Shown here: in pieces, positions 43,757 through 52,113 of the stretch
How the letters are laid out: every line of letters starts with the position of its first letter
How positions within the stretch are numbered: position 1 is the first letter of the stretch
Source of the DNA: Spartobacteria bacterium
GTDB lineage: Bacteria; Verrucomicrobiota; Kiritimatiellia; RZYC01
Assembly: GCA_009930475.1 (NCBI GenBank)
Contig: RZYC01000017.1
Span: forward strand, 1 to 59,892
Direction: 5' to 3'
Length of the DNA: 59,892 nucleotides
The notes under the pieces: generated by a model
The model's input: the letters and a program-made list of their open reading frames with translations, nothing else
What the model was told of the DNA's origin: nothing
Database searches by the model: none
Position numbers and translations under genes: made by a program

Positions 43757-44194
43757 TTATTCACCCGCCATGGAGAACATCATATCAGCCTGGCAGGCCA
43801 GCTGGCCATCCACCAGAATCTGTCCGGATACCTTGGCCGTGCGCAAGCGGAATTTCAGCAGTTTGACTTCCATCTCCATCACATCGCCGGGGATGATAAT
43901 CCGTCTGAATTTGGCATTATTAATGGCCGTAAAATAAGAAATCACGCCTTTTCGATCCACCACCTGATTGAGCAGAATACCGCCCAGCTGCGCCATCGCC
44001 TCCAGCTGCAGGACACCCGGCATGACGGGTTCTGTGGGGAAATGTCCCTGAAAAAACGGCTCATTGGCCGTGACGTTTTTGATTCCCTTAATCGTTTTGT
44101 TTTCAAAATCACAATCAAGCACACGGTCGACCAATAAAAAAGGATATCGGTGCGGCAGAATTTCCCGAATCTGCTGAATATTCATTGTTGTCAT
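43757..44194 (-). CDS. fabZ: 3-hydroxyacyl-ACP dehydratase FabZ
   Basis: A 145-residue hotdog-fold dehydratase of fatty acid elongation. LPHRYPFLLVDRV (13-25) is typical. The catalytic His51 (in FFQGHFP) and Glu65 (in MPGVLQLEAMAQ) are present. I chose the ATG at 44192-44194 because GGAGAG lies just upstream; the frame extends 10 codons further with no better site. It competes with LpxA for the same 3-hydroxyacyl-ACP substrates, and the two genes are 2 bp apart. Confidence 0.93.
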   Translation of the reverse strand: MTTMNIQQIREILPHRYPFLLVDRVLDCDFENKTIKGIKNVTANEPFFQGHFPTEPVMPGVLQLEAMAQLGGILLNQVVDRKGVISYFTAINNAKFRRIIIPGDVMEMEVKLLKFRLRTAKVSGQILVDGQLACQADMMFSMAGE

Positions 44195-44233
44195 GGATCT
44201 CTCTCCTGTTTTCATATTCATCATAAAAAAATG

Positions 44234-44566
44234 TCAGTCAAAACCGGGGCACAAAATATCCGTTTTCCATAAAGCGGGATAATCTCGGCACTGTTTAGGC
44301 CGATAGTCATAAATACTGCACCGGTTCTTTTCAAGAAAAATGCAGGGTTCATCCTTGGAACCAGTCAGACATAATCCCTGCCGGTTCGGCGACAGCTGTG
44401 TCCATTTTGCGATCACGTCCTCTTCAGAAATATGCAGGGCTTCGGCCAGCATCGAGATATCCTCATCTGTTAGATAGACGTACCCGCCCCAGCGACAGCA
44501 AAGACCGCAACCTTTACATGAAAAGGGCCGGGACGCATCAGATGCATTCTGTATTTTACTGCGCAA
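44234..44566 (-). CDS. YkgJ-type CxxC cluster protein
   Basis: A 110-residue protein of the YkgJ family, thought to chelate zinc or iron through clustered cysteines. CKGCGLCCRWGG near the N-terminus supplies four cysteines. CIFLEKNRCSIYDYRPKQCRDYP supplies three more, followed by a final ILCPGFD. I chose the TTG start at 44564-44566 because GGAG lies 9 bp before it; it overlaps the ExbD-like gene by 11 bp. A GTG further up (44605) has no ribosome site. The function is unknown; it is embedded between the ExbD-like genes and fabZ. Confidence 0.72.
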   Translation of the reverse strand: MRSKIQNASDASRPFSCKGCGLCCRWGGYVYLTDEDISMLAEALHISEEDVIAKWTQLSPNRQGLCLTGSKDEPCIFLEKNRCSIYDYRPKQCRDYPALWKTDILCPGFD

Positions 44567-45209
44567 GAGAAATATCTCCGCCCAAACCAAAGATAATGGG
44601 ATCACCGGTGCTCAGTAACTCATAAGACGCCTGGATGTTCTGCGTCCATGCAATAGCCCGGGCTTTTTTGAAAATTTGGAAGCTGTCATCCCGCACAAGA
44701 AACGTCAAAATATCGCTGTCCTCATCGGATGCACGCAAGAGATCTCCATACCACCCGGGAATAGTCATATTTCCGATGGCCTCCATGTTGACATGCTGGA
44801 GCGTTTCGCCCACCGCACCAGGTTTCAGGGTAACCATGAGCTGGCCGATCAGCGCGTAAGAAGGATCAACAATATACTCACCGCTTTCCAGCCGCTTTTC
44901 CTTGATGATCTGCATCATTTCTTCCGGCGTGCCTTCCAGCGTTTTGTCCAGTTCATCGAACTGTTCATTGACCTGTGTCATCATAGCATCGACATCTATA
45001 CGAAACAGCTGATTGCTCCGGCATTCAATAAACAGCATCTTTTTATCCGTCTTCTGCGCCATGGGAGTCGGTATCAAAATCTTTGTCTGTGAAGCATCGA
45101 TACTGGTGAGAATAATAATCAGAATCAGCACCCCCACCAGACAGGATAAGATATCCAGAAAGGAGTCAAGATTGACCGTGTCCCCTGTTTTTTTCTTCCT
45201 TCGACCCAT
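44556..45209 (-). CDS. ExbD-like energy-transducing protein (1)
   Basis: A 217-residue protein with a basic N-terminus (MGRRKKKTGD) and one membrane segment (about 20-38). NLDSFLDILSCLVGVLIL matches the ExbD/TolR signature, where Asp19 corresponds to the proton-path aspartate of ExbD. The region after the membrane (about 40-217) would lie in the periplasm and is larger than usual for ExbD; it is not recognisable as an OmpA-type peptidoglycan-binding domain. It is 17 bp after the second ExbD-like gene and is probably a partner of the ExbB-like protein at 47679. Confidence 0.75.
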   Translation of the reverse strand: MGRRKKKTGDTVNLDSFLDILSCLVGVLILIIILTSIDASQTKILIPTPMAQKTDKKMLFIECRSNQLFRIDVDAMMTQVNEQFDELDKTLEGTPEEMMQIIKEKRLESGEYIVDPSYALIGQLMVTLKPGAVGETLQHVNMEAIGNMTIPGWYGDLLRASDEDSDILTFLVRDDSFQIFKKARAIAWTQNIQASYELLSTGDPIIFGLGGDISLAQ

Positions 45210-45226
45210 CGTATGACGCCTTCTGT

Positions 45227-45709
45227 TTAAATGCCCATCTCGCGATCGGCTTCGTATAATTCCTGTCCCAGATCAATGCCCCTGGCATTTACCGCCCTGC
45301 GAATAATACGCGCCAGATGCGCTGAACCGGGACGAAGTACAAGAACGATATAGTCCGTATCGCGAATCGCCTCCACCCGATCCAGCATCTGCTCAAAGGC
45401 ATTGCCCGCAATTTCCAGATCGGCCATGGGAACCACACTTTGATCGGGATAAATGATCAGTCTATCCTCATAGACATCAATATAAGACGGCTGCTTTTCC
45501 TTGTTGCTGAACAGCGGCTGCCCCAGTCGGCCGCTCAGTTCCGCATCTTCCGTATTGTCATAGGCACTCAGCACAATGGTAGAGATCGATAGATTGTCAG
45601 GGTTACTGATGATCACCACCACATTACACACCAGTACAATGACCAGACTGCCAATGGCCATGATGAGAATCGTCATAAACGAAGAAAAGTCCTGTTTTAC
45701 CTCAGCCAT
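45227..45709 (-). CDS. ExbD-like protein (2)
   Basis: A 160-residue protein with one membrane segment (about 12-35, FMTILIMAIGSLVIVLVCNVV) and a periplasmic domain (about 36-160) ending in VLRPGSAHLARIIRRAVNARG. That last part resembles the ExbD/TolR C-terminal fold. The only nearby acidic residue before the membrane is Asp7, so whether it takes part in proton flow is unclear. It may be a structural partner of the first ExbD-like protein. It lies 12 bp after the propeller gene. Confidence 0.65.
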   Translation of the reverse strand: MAEVKQDFSSFMTILIMAIGSLVIVLVCNVVVIISNPDNLSISTIVLSAYDNTEDAELSGRLGQPLFSNKEKQPSYIDVYEDRLIIYPDQSVVPMADLEIAGNAFEQMLDRVEAIRDTDYIVLVLRPGSAHLARIIRRAVNARGIDLGQELYEADREMGI

Positions 45710-45721
45710 GATGCATCCTTA

Positions 45722-47659
45722 TCATTTCGGCATCTCAAATTTGTTGGCTTTTATGTTTTTCTGCTCAATCAGTTCGGATACCGCCGCATCCACACTGGAA
45801 AACTTCTTCAGCTTCCGGTCGCCCGAACTTACTGCCGTGCCCACTGGACTGTATCCGATATTCAGCCAGCCCACGGCATCCACATCGCTCTCTTCTTCCA
45901 CGGGGTCGAATCCAGCCAGAATCACGTTGCGCCGCTCTTTTCCATTATCATCGATATCAGCAAAGGTGATGTCATAATGCTCTACGGTCCCATCGACCGT
46001 CTCAACCATCAGTTCGCCGGTATTATCCAGCCCCATGACCAGCGACAAATAATAGTCGTCGTAAAAACCCAGCCCCATGAAAACGAGATCAATAAGCTTA
46101 TTGCTGTCTTCCTGACGAATGTTCGCAGTACCCACAGGAATGGTCATGGACGCATGGGCTGATTTTCCCATCCAGTCATCCATATCTTCATCCTTTTCAC
46201 GGCTGAAGACACTCCCGTCAAAAAGCTTGCTGGTTTTCTCCACCTTACCGCTCCTGCGGACACTTAAAAAGAACGACAGACTGGGGGTGGCTCCGTCGCC
46301 CCGCTGGATCGATTCGCCGGGGAAAAAGACCACAAACTGTATTTCCACAATCGGATCGGCCATCGGCTCTTTCGGCTTGGCCCTGACCTTCCCGGCCGCC
46401 AGAGGAACACTTCGGGCAAACTGTTTAAGCGTGACCCCCATGTCTTTCCAGTTGATGTCTGCTTCCGGTTTATCCACCGTCTCTGCAGCGTCCCCTTCCT
46501 CTCCATCTGCATTTTTCTCCAGTTTCACACCCGATTTCAGTAGGAACGAACGGACGAAATCCGGGGTATCTCTGGGAGTGAACCCACGATCCACTTCATG
46601 CACATCAAGCAGTTTTTCCAGGAGATAAACCTGCGAGAGCCACTCCTGCGTAAGCTCAATCTGATTTAATGTTCCGGCCGCAGGATCAGAAAAATACAAT
46701 TGCGTCGCGTGGTTCTGCATGGCCATGCCACCAATGGACCGGAATCCGCTCACCAAAATATCTTTTTTCCCTGTGTTGGGATTAATCCGGACGATTTCCG
46801 AACCGCTGCCGTCCTTTTTATCTGCAGAAATCGCAAAAGCGCCATCGGCCAAGACAGATAAATGGGATGCATCATATTCTTTTCCCACCGCCTCGGCCAT
46901 TTCCCCCATGTCTAAATGCCGGCCCACATCCCACCAGGACAACCCGCCCTTGTTGCGATTGCACACCGCCAGCACATCACCATCTTTGGACAATCCGATG
47001 CCGCAAAAATTAATAAAAGGACCGTAATCCACCACCCACCAGTCGCCCTGGGTATCGCGCATCAGCACGGAACCGAAAAACAACACACGGTTGTCCTTTA
47101 CCGCACCAACGACGTACAGATTGCCGGCGGCGTCGCACTTCATATCAACCCAGGTAAACCGCTGTTTGAGCCATGAAATGGGAATGACTTTAGCTGACGT
47201 ATAGACACCCTGTGCATCGGGGGTAAATTCAAAGAGGCGACCGTCGATTTTTTCTTCCATGACAAATAATCGACCATCAGGAGCAAAGGCAATCCGCCCC
47301 GGTTCCCGCAATACCGGTTCCAGCCACCAGGTACGGGTCTGCGTTTCATTGATCGCCCAGAAAGGCAGTTCTTCCGACACAGTAAAGTCCGTTGAAACGA
47401 TCGGATGAATCGCGCCGTTCCGCACAGCAACAATGCGGTTGGCACCTTTTTCTGCAATGGTCAGTTCCGATGTTTCAGGATGAAAAGCCAGCCCCGCCGG
47501 CTGATTCAATCCACTGACAACCGTGGATACATTTAACCGTTCCGATCCGTAGGCAGACCATAAACCACACAGCAGCACACAGACCATGACGCGCAGCCGA
47601 CACTGATACACCGACGCCATGCGAAGCGAATCCCACCGAGTTCTGCGGTCATGCATCAT
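45722..47659 (-). CDS. Exported NHL-type beta-propeller protein in an ExbB/ExbD cluster
   Basis: A 645-residue protein. A hydrophobic signal segment (about 25-37, MVCVLLCGLWSAYG) is followed by propeller-like blades. Blade 1 is LNQPAGLAFHPETSELTIAE, later ones RIAFAPDGRLFVMEE, MKCDAAGNLYVVGAV and GIGLSKDGDVLAVCNRN, up to about 370. After an acidic linker (about 395-430) a second domain of about 200 residues has no family I recognise. The frame extends 52 codons upstream into the ExbB-like gene; I chose the ATG pair at 47654-47659, 20 bp after that gene's stop. It would act in the periplasm next to the ExbB/ExbD complex, perhaps as its sensor or effector; this is inference. Confidence 0.72.
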   Translation of the reverse strand: MMHDRRTRWDSLRMASVYQCRLRVMVCVLLCGLWSAYGSERLNVSTVVSGLNQPAGLAFHPETSELTIAEKGANRIVAVRNGAIHPIVSTDFTVSEELPFWAINETQTRTWWLEPVLREPGRIAFAPDGRLFVMEEKIDGRLFEFTPDAQGVYTSAKVIPISWLKQRFTWVDMKCDAAGNLYVVGAVKDNRVLFFGSVLMRDTQGDWWVVDYGPFINFCGIGLSKDGDVLAVCNRNKGGLSWWDVGRHLDMGEMAEAVGKEYDASHLSVLADGAFAISADKKDGSGSEIVRINPNTGKKDILVSGFRSIGGMAMQNHATQLYFSDPAAGTLNQIELTQEWLSQVYLLEKLLDVHEVDRGFTPRDTPDFVRSFLLKSGVKLEKNADGEEGDAAETVDKPEADINWKDMGVTLKQFARSVPLAAGKVRAKPKEPMADPIVEIQFVVFFPGESIQRGDGATPSLSFFLSVRRSGKVEKTSKLFDGSVFSREKDEDMDDWMGKSAHASMTIPVGTANIRQEDSNKLIDLVFMGLGFYDDYYLSLVMGLDNTGELMVETVDGTVEHYDITFADIDDNGKERRNVILAGFDPVEEESDVDAVGWLNIGYSPVGTAVSSGDRKLKKFSSVDAAVSELIEQKNIKANKFEMPK

Positions 47660-47678
47660 CCGTTTCAAAGCGCCACCG

Positions 47679-49043
47679 TTACGCTGTTTCTTCACGGAAC
47701 GTAATGACCCGCGGGCGGCTGACTTTCCGGCACAGTGCATCCGTTTCCCGTAAATGGGTTTCCAGGGATTTGATAAGAGAACCGAATTCTTCCGCACTTC
47801 GCAATCCGTCCACACTGCTCTTCACTGATTCCTGGATCTTCAACATATCCTGAATACCTGAAGCCAGCTCGCAGACCTGCGCCATACGATCTCCAATACG
47901 CTGTGAGGCTTCCATTGCCTGCTGTGTATGACTGGCCGAGGCTTTCTGAAGCGCATCCGCCGTTTCAAAATGTCGCTGCGACAGCTCTTCGGCCGCTCGC
48001 ACCATTTCTGCCGTTAACTCCTTGAAACAGGCCACTGAATCACGTGCCGCCTCTTTATGCGTCAACCGCATATTTTCTTCCTGTTTCTGCAAGGCGGTCA
48101 CCAGCTCGTTGATCGACCGGGTGAACACCTCGTCAAATCGATCAGGATCGGGGATATAGCGACGAAAACCCGTCTCTATGGCCGCTTCCAGATCCACCAA
48201 CTGACCCGCCTCTTTTTCTTGTGCAGGAAAACGGGATAACAAACTGTCCTGCAGATAATTCTGTAAATCGACGAAAAACAGCTCCTCGCGACGCTGAACA
48301 GATGACAACGGGAACATAACCAGAACCGACAGCACTAACGCCAGCAAGGTCGTATCAAAGGCGGAACCCAAACCCGACGTTACGGCACCAATCGCCGTTT
48401 TAATGGCTCCCAAATCCGCTGCACCCGACAGGAAGCTGGAGAACCCTGAAACCGACTGCCCCAATCCCAGCACCGTACCAATAAATCCCATAATCGGGAT
48501 AGCCCAAATCAGGACCTTCACATGCGCATAGGTTTGTTCTGACGCACTCACGGCTGTATCGATTTCTTTTTCAAACCAGTCCGAACAGCGCGCTACATCT
48601 TTGCAGACCAGCCACAACGTCAGCATATGATGCATCTGGTCGAGTACGATGCTTTTACCAAATTTATCATCGTACAGGATATTGTCCCGCATCTCCTGCA
48701 CGCCCGTATCATCGGCCAGATCCACGTCGTAGCGCACCGGCCCCTGCGTAATAATGCGCGACTGATTGCGCAGCACCCACGATTTCTGAACGAGGAAACT
48801 CGCAATCATGAAGGCCATGAACAGTTCAACGAACTGTACGGGACCGCGTTCCATAATCACGGCATAAAAATAAAAACTGACCCCTTTTAACGCGTAGGCC
48901 AGTCCGATAGCAGCAAAGGTGCCCACGATACCGATGATGAACTGTAACAGCAGACTTACATTGGTTGACTGACGATTCCCGTGGGTGGAAATATTCATAT
49001 TAAATTCTTTTAGATAGTCATCCTGCTTATCCGGCATAGTCAC
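47679..49043 (-). CDS. MotA/TolQ/ExbB-like channel protein with long helical tail
   Basis: A 454-residue protein. Membrane segments lie near 30-50, 68-85, 176-195 and 225-246. The last two carry the family core: IPIMGFIGTVLGLG (182-195) and GLGSAFDTTLLALVLSV (224-240), with the conserved threonines. Residues about 255-454 form a long, charged, helical tail predicted to lie in the cytoplasm. The tail makes this protein twice the size of E. coli ExbB. GAGG precedes the ATG. It is the first gene of a ten-gene run. The tail recalls ZorA of Zorya defence, but the Zorya partners are missing. Confidence 0.8.
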   Translation of the reverse strand: MTMPDKQDDYLKEFNMNISTHGNRQSTNVSLLLQFIIGIVGTFAAIGLAYALKGVSFYFYAVIMERGPVQFVELFMAFMIASFLVQKSWVLRNQSRIITQGPVRYDVDLADDTGVQEMRDNILYDDKFGKSIVLDQMHHMLTLWLVCKDVARCSDWFEKEIDTAVSASEQTYAHVKVLIWAIPIMGFIGTVLGLGQSVSGFSSFLSGAADLGAIKTAIGAVTSGLGSAFDTTLLALVLSVLVMFPLSSVQRREELFFVDLQNYLQDSLLSRFPAQEKEAGQLVDLEAAIETGFRRYIPDPDRFDEVFTRSINELVTALQKQEENMRLTHKEAARDSVACFKELTAEMVRAAEELSQRHFETADALQKASASHTQQAMEASQRIGDRMAQVCELASGIQDMLKIQESVKSSVDGLRSAEEFGSLIKSLETHLRETDALCRKVSRPRVITFREETA

Positions 49044-49133
49044 ACCTCATACTCTTCGGCTCGCCGAAGATGGTTTATCTTACAGTCCAATGATCCATTC
49101 TTATCCACGGGTTGTCGCACGTTAAGTGGTTCA

Positions 49134-49163
49134 TAATCATGCAGAATTACCAATAAATGTCAA
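49134..49163 (-). promoter_or_regulatory. Possible promoter of the ExbB-to-gspF run
   Basis: On the minus strand a perfect TTGACA lies at 49158-49163. A poor -10 (TGATTA, 49134-49139) follows at 18 bp. The site is about 90 bp before the ExbB-like ATG, in the 200-bp gap shared with the divergent dehydrogenase gene. An inverted repeat TCTTCGGC/GCCGAAGA (49053-49070) lies between it and the start codon and could be an operator or leader hairpin. Confidence 0.35.
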
Positions 49164-49244
49164 ATGAATCCAAAAGTTCTTTGCTTTGTGGAAAAACTAG
49201 TTTAGCAAGTGAAATACCATCGATCACATGAGAGGATTTATTTT

Positions 49245-50219
49245 ATGGACGTCTTTTTTTATGAAGCCTTTGAAGAAGAAATGCAGGCCATACAATCATT
49301 TATGCCATCGCATATTCGCGCCGGATATACCCCTTTAACCATTCAGGAATACGAAGCGACCATGCCGCCGGCCTCCATCATCAGCCTTCGTACGCAGTCC
49401 GTCATCCCCGCAAACTGGCACACGAAACTGGACGCCATCCTTTCGCGCAGTGCAGGCTACGATCATCTGACAACGTTTGCACAAACCACCGGTTTTCCCT
49501 CTCAGCAACTGGGATATCTCCCCTGTTATTGCGTACGGGCCGTGGCGGAACAGGCTCTGCTTCTGGCACTGGCCCTGCTGCGCAAACTCCGGCTGCAGCA
49601 GCACTCCTTTGAATCATTCCACCGCGACGGACTGTCCGGAATGGAATGCAGAGGCAAACAGGTTCTGGTCGTGGGGGTGGGACGCATCGGCTATGAAATA
49701 GCATCTATTTTTTCCGCACTGGGCGCATCCGTGCGCGGGGTGGATCTGGATGAAAAATATAGCGACGTGGCTTATTGCGACATCGCATCAGGACTGGCAG
49801 AGGCCGATCTCGTTTTTTGCGCCATGAATCTAAATGAATCCAATCGGGCTTATTTTGACCACACGCGTTATGAACAGATGAAGCCGGGGGCGCTGCTGAT
49901 CAATATTGCCAGAGGGGAATGTACACCGGCCCTTGCCGCAGCACAGGCACTGAATACCGGACAGCTGGCCGGTCTGGCATTGGATGTGTATAATCACGAA
50001 AGCGAACTGGCGGTCTCCCTTCGGCAGGGCACCATGTCATCCGATCCTGAGGTACAGACCCTGCTGGAACTATCGCAGCGCCCCAACGTCATCACCACCC
50101 CGCACAATGCCTTTAACACACAGGAAGCCGTGCTGCGAAAAGCTGAACAGAGTGTCCGGCAAACCCATGAATTTCTAAAGAATCGTCAGTTTATCTGGTC
50201 TATTCCCCATTCTTTTTGA
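49245..50219 (+). CDS. D-2-hydroxyacid dehydrogenase (D-lactate dehydrogenase-like)
   Basis: A 324-residue NAD-dependent dehydrogenase. The nucleotide loop is GVGRIG (144-149) and Asp167 suggests NAD preference. The catalytic set is Arg223 (INIARGE), Glu252 (DVYNHESE) and His287 (TTPHNAF). The pattern is closest to D-lactate or other D-2-hydroxyacid dehydrogenases; the substrate is not certain. The ATG at 49245 has GAGAGG upstream and is preferred to a GTG at 49209. The stop overlaps the long form of pyrF, and the two are likely co-transcribed. Confidence 0.87.
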   Translation: MDVFFYEAFEEEMQAIQSFMPSHIRAGYTPLTIQEYEATMPPASIISLRTQSVIPANWHTKLDAILSRSAGYDHLTTFAQTTGFPSQQLGYLPCYCVRAVAEQALLLALALLRKLRLQQHSFESFHRDGLSGMECRGKQVLVVGVGRIGYEIASIFSALGASVRGVDLDEKYSDVAYCDIASGLAEADLVFCAMNLNESNRAYFDHTRYEQMKPGALLINIARGECTPALAAAQALNTGQLAGLALDVYNHESELAVSLRQGTMSSDPEVQTLLELSQRPNVITTPHNAFNTQEAVLRKAEQSVRQTHEFLKNRQFIWSIPHSF

Positions 50220-50263
50220 TACAAAAATCGACGCAAATTCACACCGAACAGGATATGTTACGC

Positions 50264-50965
50264 ATGAAACAAGAAATCATTGTCGCACTTGATGTGCCTT
50301 CCGCCGCCGCCATCCCGGCTATTCTGGATCAGCTTCCTGAGGAGATGGCCTTCTTCAAGGTTGGACTGGAACTCTTCTGTGCCGAAGGTCAAAAAGTTCT
50401 CGATATACTGAAAGCACGTAATAAACGCATTTTTCTAGATTTAAAACTGCACGATATTCCTCGCACCGTCGCACGCACCGTCGATGTACTGGCCGATCTG
50501 GATGTGGATCTCATCACGCTTCATGCCGTTGGCGGACGCGATATGATGAAGGCCGCCGCCGAAGCCGCCGCTGCTCATGCTCATCCGCCCAAACTGATCG
50601 CTGTAACGACGTTAACCAGCCTGAACACCGATGACTTTAATGAGCTGGGCATTCAGCGCAGCCTGTCCGACCAGGCCATTGCACTGGGTCGACTGGCCAT
50701 GGAATCGGGATTAGCCGGCGTGGTTACGTCGGTGCTGGAATGCCGCTCTCTGCGCGACGCTCTGGGACCGGAAGCCCTGCTGGTTACACCGGGTATCCGC
50801 CTGCCCAGTGATGCCGTGGGCGACCAGAAACGCGTGGCCACGCCTGCCGCCGCCGTTCAGGCCGGTGCTTCTTATCTGGTGGTTGGCCGCCCCATTCTTT
50901 GTGCCGATCATCCCGGCGAGGCAGCAAGAAGCATGCTGGAAAATATGGCTTCTACAGCATTTTGA
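50264..50965 (+). CDS. pyrF: Orotidine 5'-phosphate decarboxylase
   Basis: A 233-residue TIM-barrel enzyme, the last step of UMP synthesis. IIVALDVPS opens the barrel. FLDLKLHDIPRTV carries the catalytic Lys and Asp residues. LLVTPGIR and YLVVGRPI form the phosphate site. I chose ATG 50264 (MKQEIIVALD), with AGGA about 12 bp upstream. The frame extends 16 codons further and an ATG at 50255 is possible. The length fits the bacterial family. Confidence 0.95.
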   Translation: MKQEIIVALDVPSAAAIPAILDQLPEEMAFFKVGLELFCAEGQKVLDILKARNKRIFLDLKLHDIPRTVARTVDVLADLDVDLITLHAVGGRDMMKAAAEAAAAHAHPPKLIAVTTLTSLNTDDFNELGIQRSLSDQAIALGRLAMESGLAGVVTSVLECRSLRDALGPEALLVTPGIRLPSDAVGDQKRVATPAAAVQAGASYLVVGRPILCADHPGEAARSMLENMASTAF

Positions 50966-50991
50966 TCACTCGTCAATAAAGGGACTCTATT

Positions 50992-52077
50992 ATGGATCTT
51001 CGTATTAAAAAACTGGGACGCATTCTTGCGGAGTACTCGCTGAATGTACAAAAGGGTGAAGTCGTTGAGATTTCAGGAAACGCCGTCGCGGAACCTCTGT
51101 TTGTGGCCGCCTATGAAGCTATCCTGGCCCGGGGAGCCTTTCCTGAAGCCAGAATGACGCCGGAAGGCTGTACTGAAGCCTTTTTTACCAAGGGAATGGA
51201 GACGCATTTCTCCACATTAACCGCCTATCAACGTGGTCTGGTCAATAATGTAGATAAAACCGTGCGTATCATTGCCACACGGAACACCCGCGCACTGTCG
51301 GCCGTTGATCCCGCAAAACAGGCACAATGGCAGAAAACCATCCATCCTGTGCGCAAGATCCTGCTGAAAAAGCCATGGGTGCTGACACTGTTCCCCACCG
51401 AAGCGTTTGCACAGGACGCAGAAATGAGCCTGCAGGATTTTGAGGATTTCGTCTATCACGCGGTCTTTGCCGACGAAGAAGATCCCATTGCCTGCTGGAA
51501 ACAGCTGGCCGATCATCAGAGCGAACTGATCGCACGGCTCAAAGGTGCGAGTCAAGTGCGTATCGTCGGACCGGAAACTGATATCAGCATGTCTGTGAAA
51601 GGGAGAACCTTCATCAATTCAGCGGGTACCCATAACATGCCCAGCGGCGAGATTTTTACCAGTCCTGTAGAAGCGTCTGTGGAAGGACATATCTGCTACG
51701 ACTATCCCGTCTGTCATGCGGGACGGGAAATCCATGGTATCCGGCTGGTCTTCCAAAAAGGCCAAATCGTCGAAGCCACAGCCGACAAAAACCAGGACTA
51801 CCTGCTTCAGATGCTGGATATGGATCCCGGCGCACGTCGTCTGGGCGAACTGGGCATCGGCACCAACATGAATATCCAGCAGTTCACGAAAAACATTCTT
51901 TTCGATGAAAAAATCGGCGGCAGCATTCATCTGGCCGTAGGCGATGCCTTCCCGGAGGCCGGCGGCAAAAACAAATCGGCGCTGCATTGGGATATGATCA
52001 AAGATCTGCGCAGGGGTGGTGCCATTTATGTTGACGGCAAGGTCTTTCAAAAAGACGGCACATTTAGTCAACCCTGA
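50992..52077 (+). CDS. M29 family aminopeptidase
   Basis: A 361-residue metallopeptidase of the AmpS/aminopeptidase T type. The conserved metal-binding segments are in the C-terminal half: MPSGEIFTSPVEASVEGHI, ELGIGTN, FDEKIGGSIHLAVG and SALHWDMI. The N-terminal half begins with the usual YSLNVQKGEVVEISGN. The product removes N-terminal amino acids in the cytoplasm. It is slightly shorter than the ~400-residue members. AGGGAC precedes the ATG. It lies 26 bp after pyrF in a plus-strand run. Confidence 0.88.
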   Translation: MDLRIKKLGRILAEYSLNVQKGEVVEISGNAVAEPLFVAAYEAILARGAFPEARMTPEGCTEAFFTKGMETHFSTLTAYQRGLVNNVDKTVRIIATRNTRALSAVDPAKQAQWQKTIHPVRKILLKKPWVLTLFPTEAFAQDAEMSLQDFEDFVYHAVFADEEDPIACWKQLADHQSELIARLKGASQVRIVGPETDISMSVKGRTFINSAGTHNMPSGEIFTSPVEASVEGHICYDYPVCHAGREIHGIRLVFQKGQIVEATADKNQDYLLQMLDMDPGARRLGELGIGTNMNIQQFTKNILFDEKIGGSIHLAVGDAFPEAGGKNKSALHWDMIKDLRRGGAIYVDGKVFQKDGTFSQP

Positions 52078-52113
52078 TGTATACGTTATAACTACGGATG
52101 ACAGGAACCCGTT

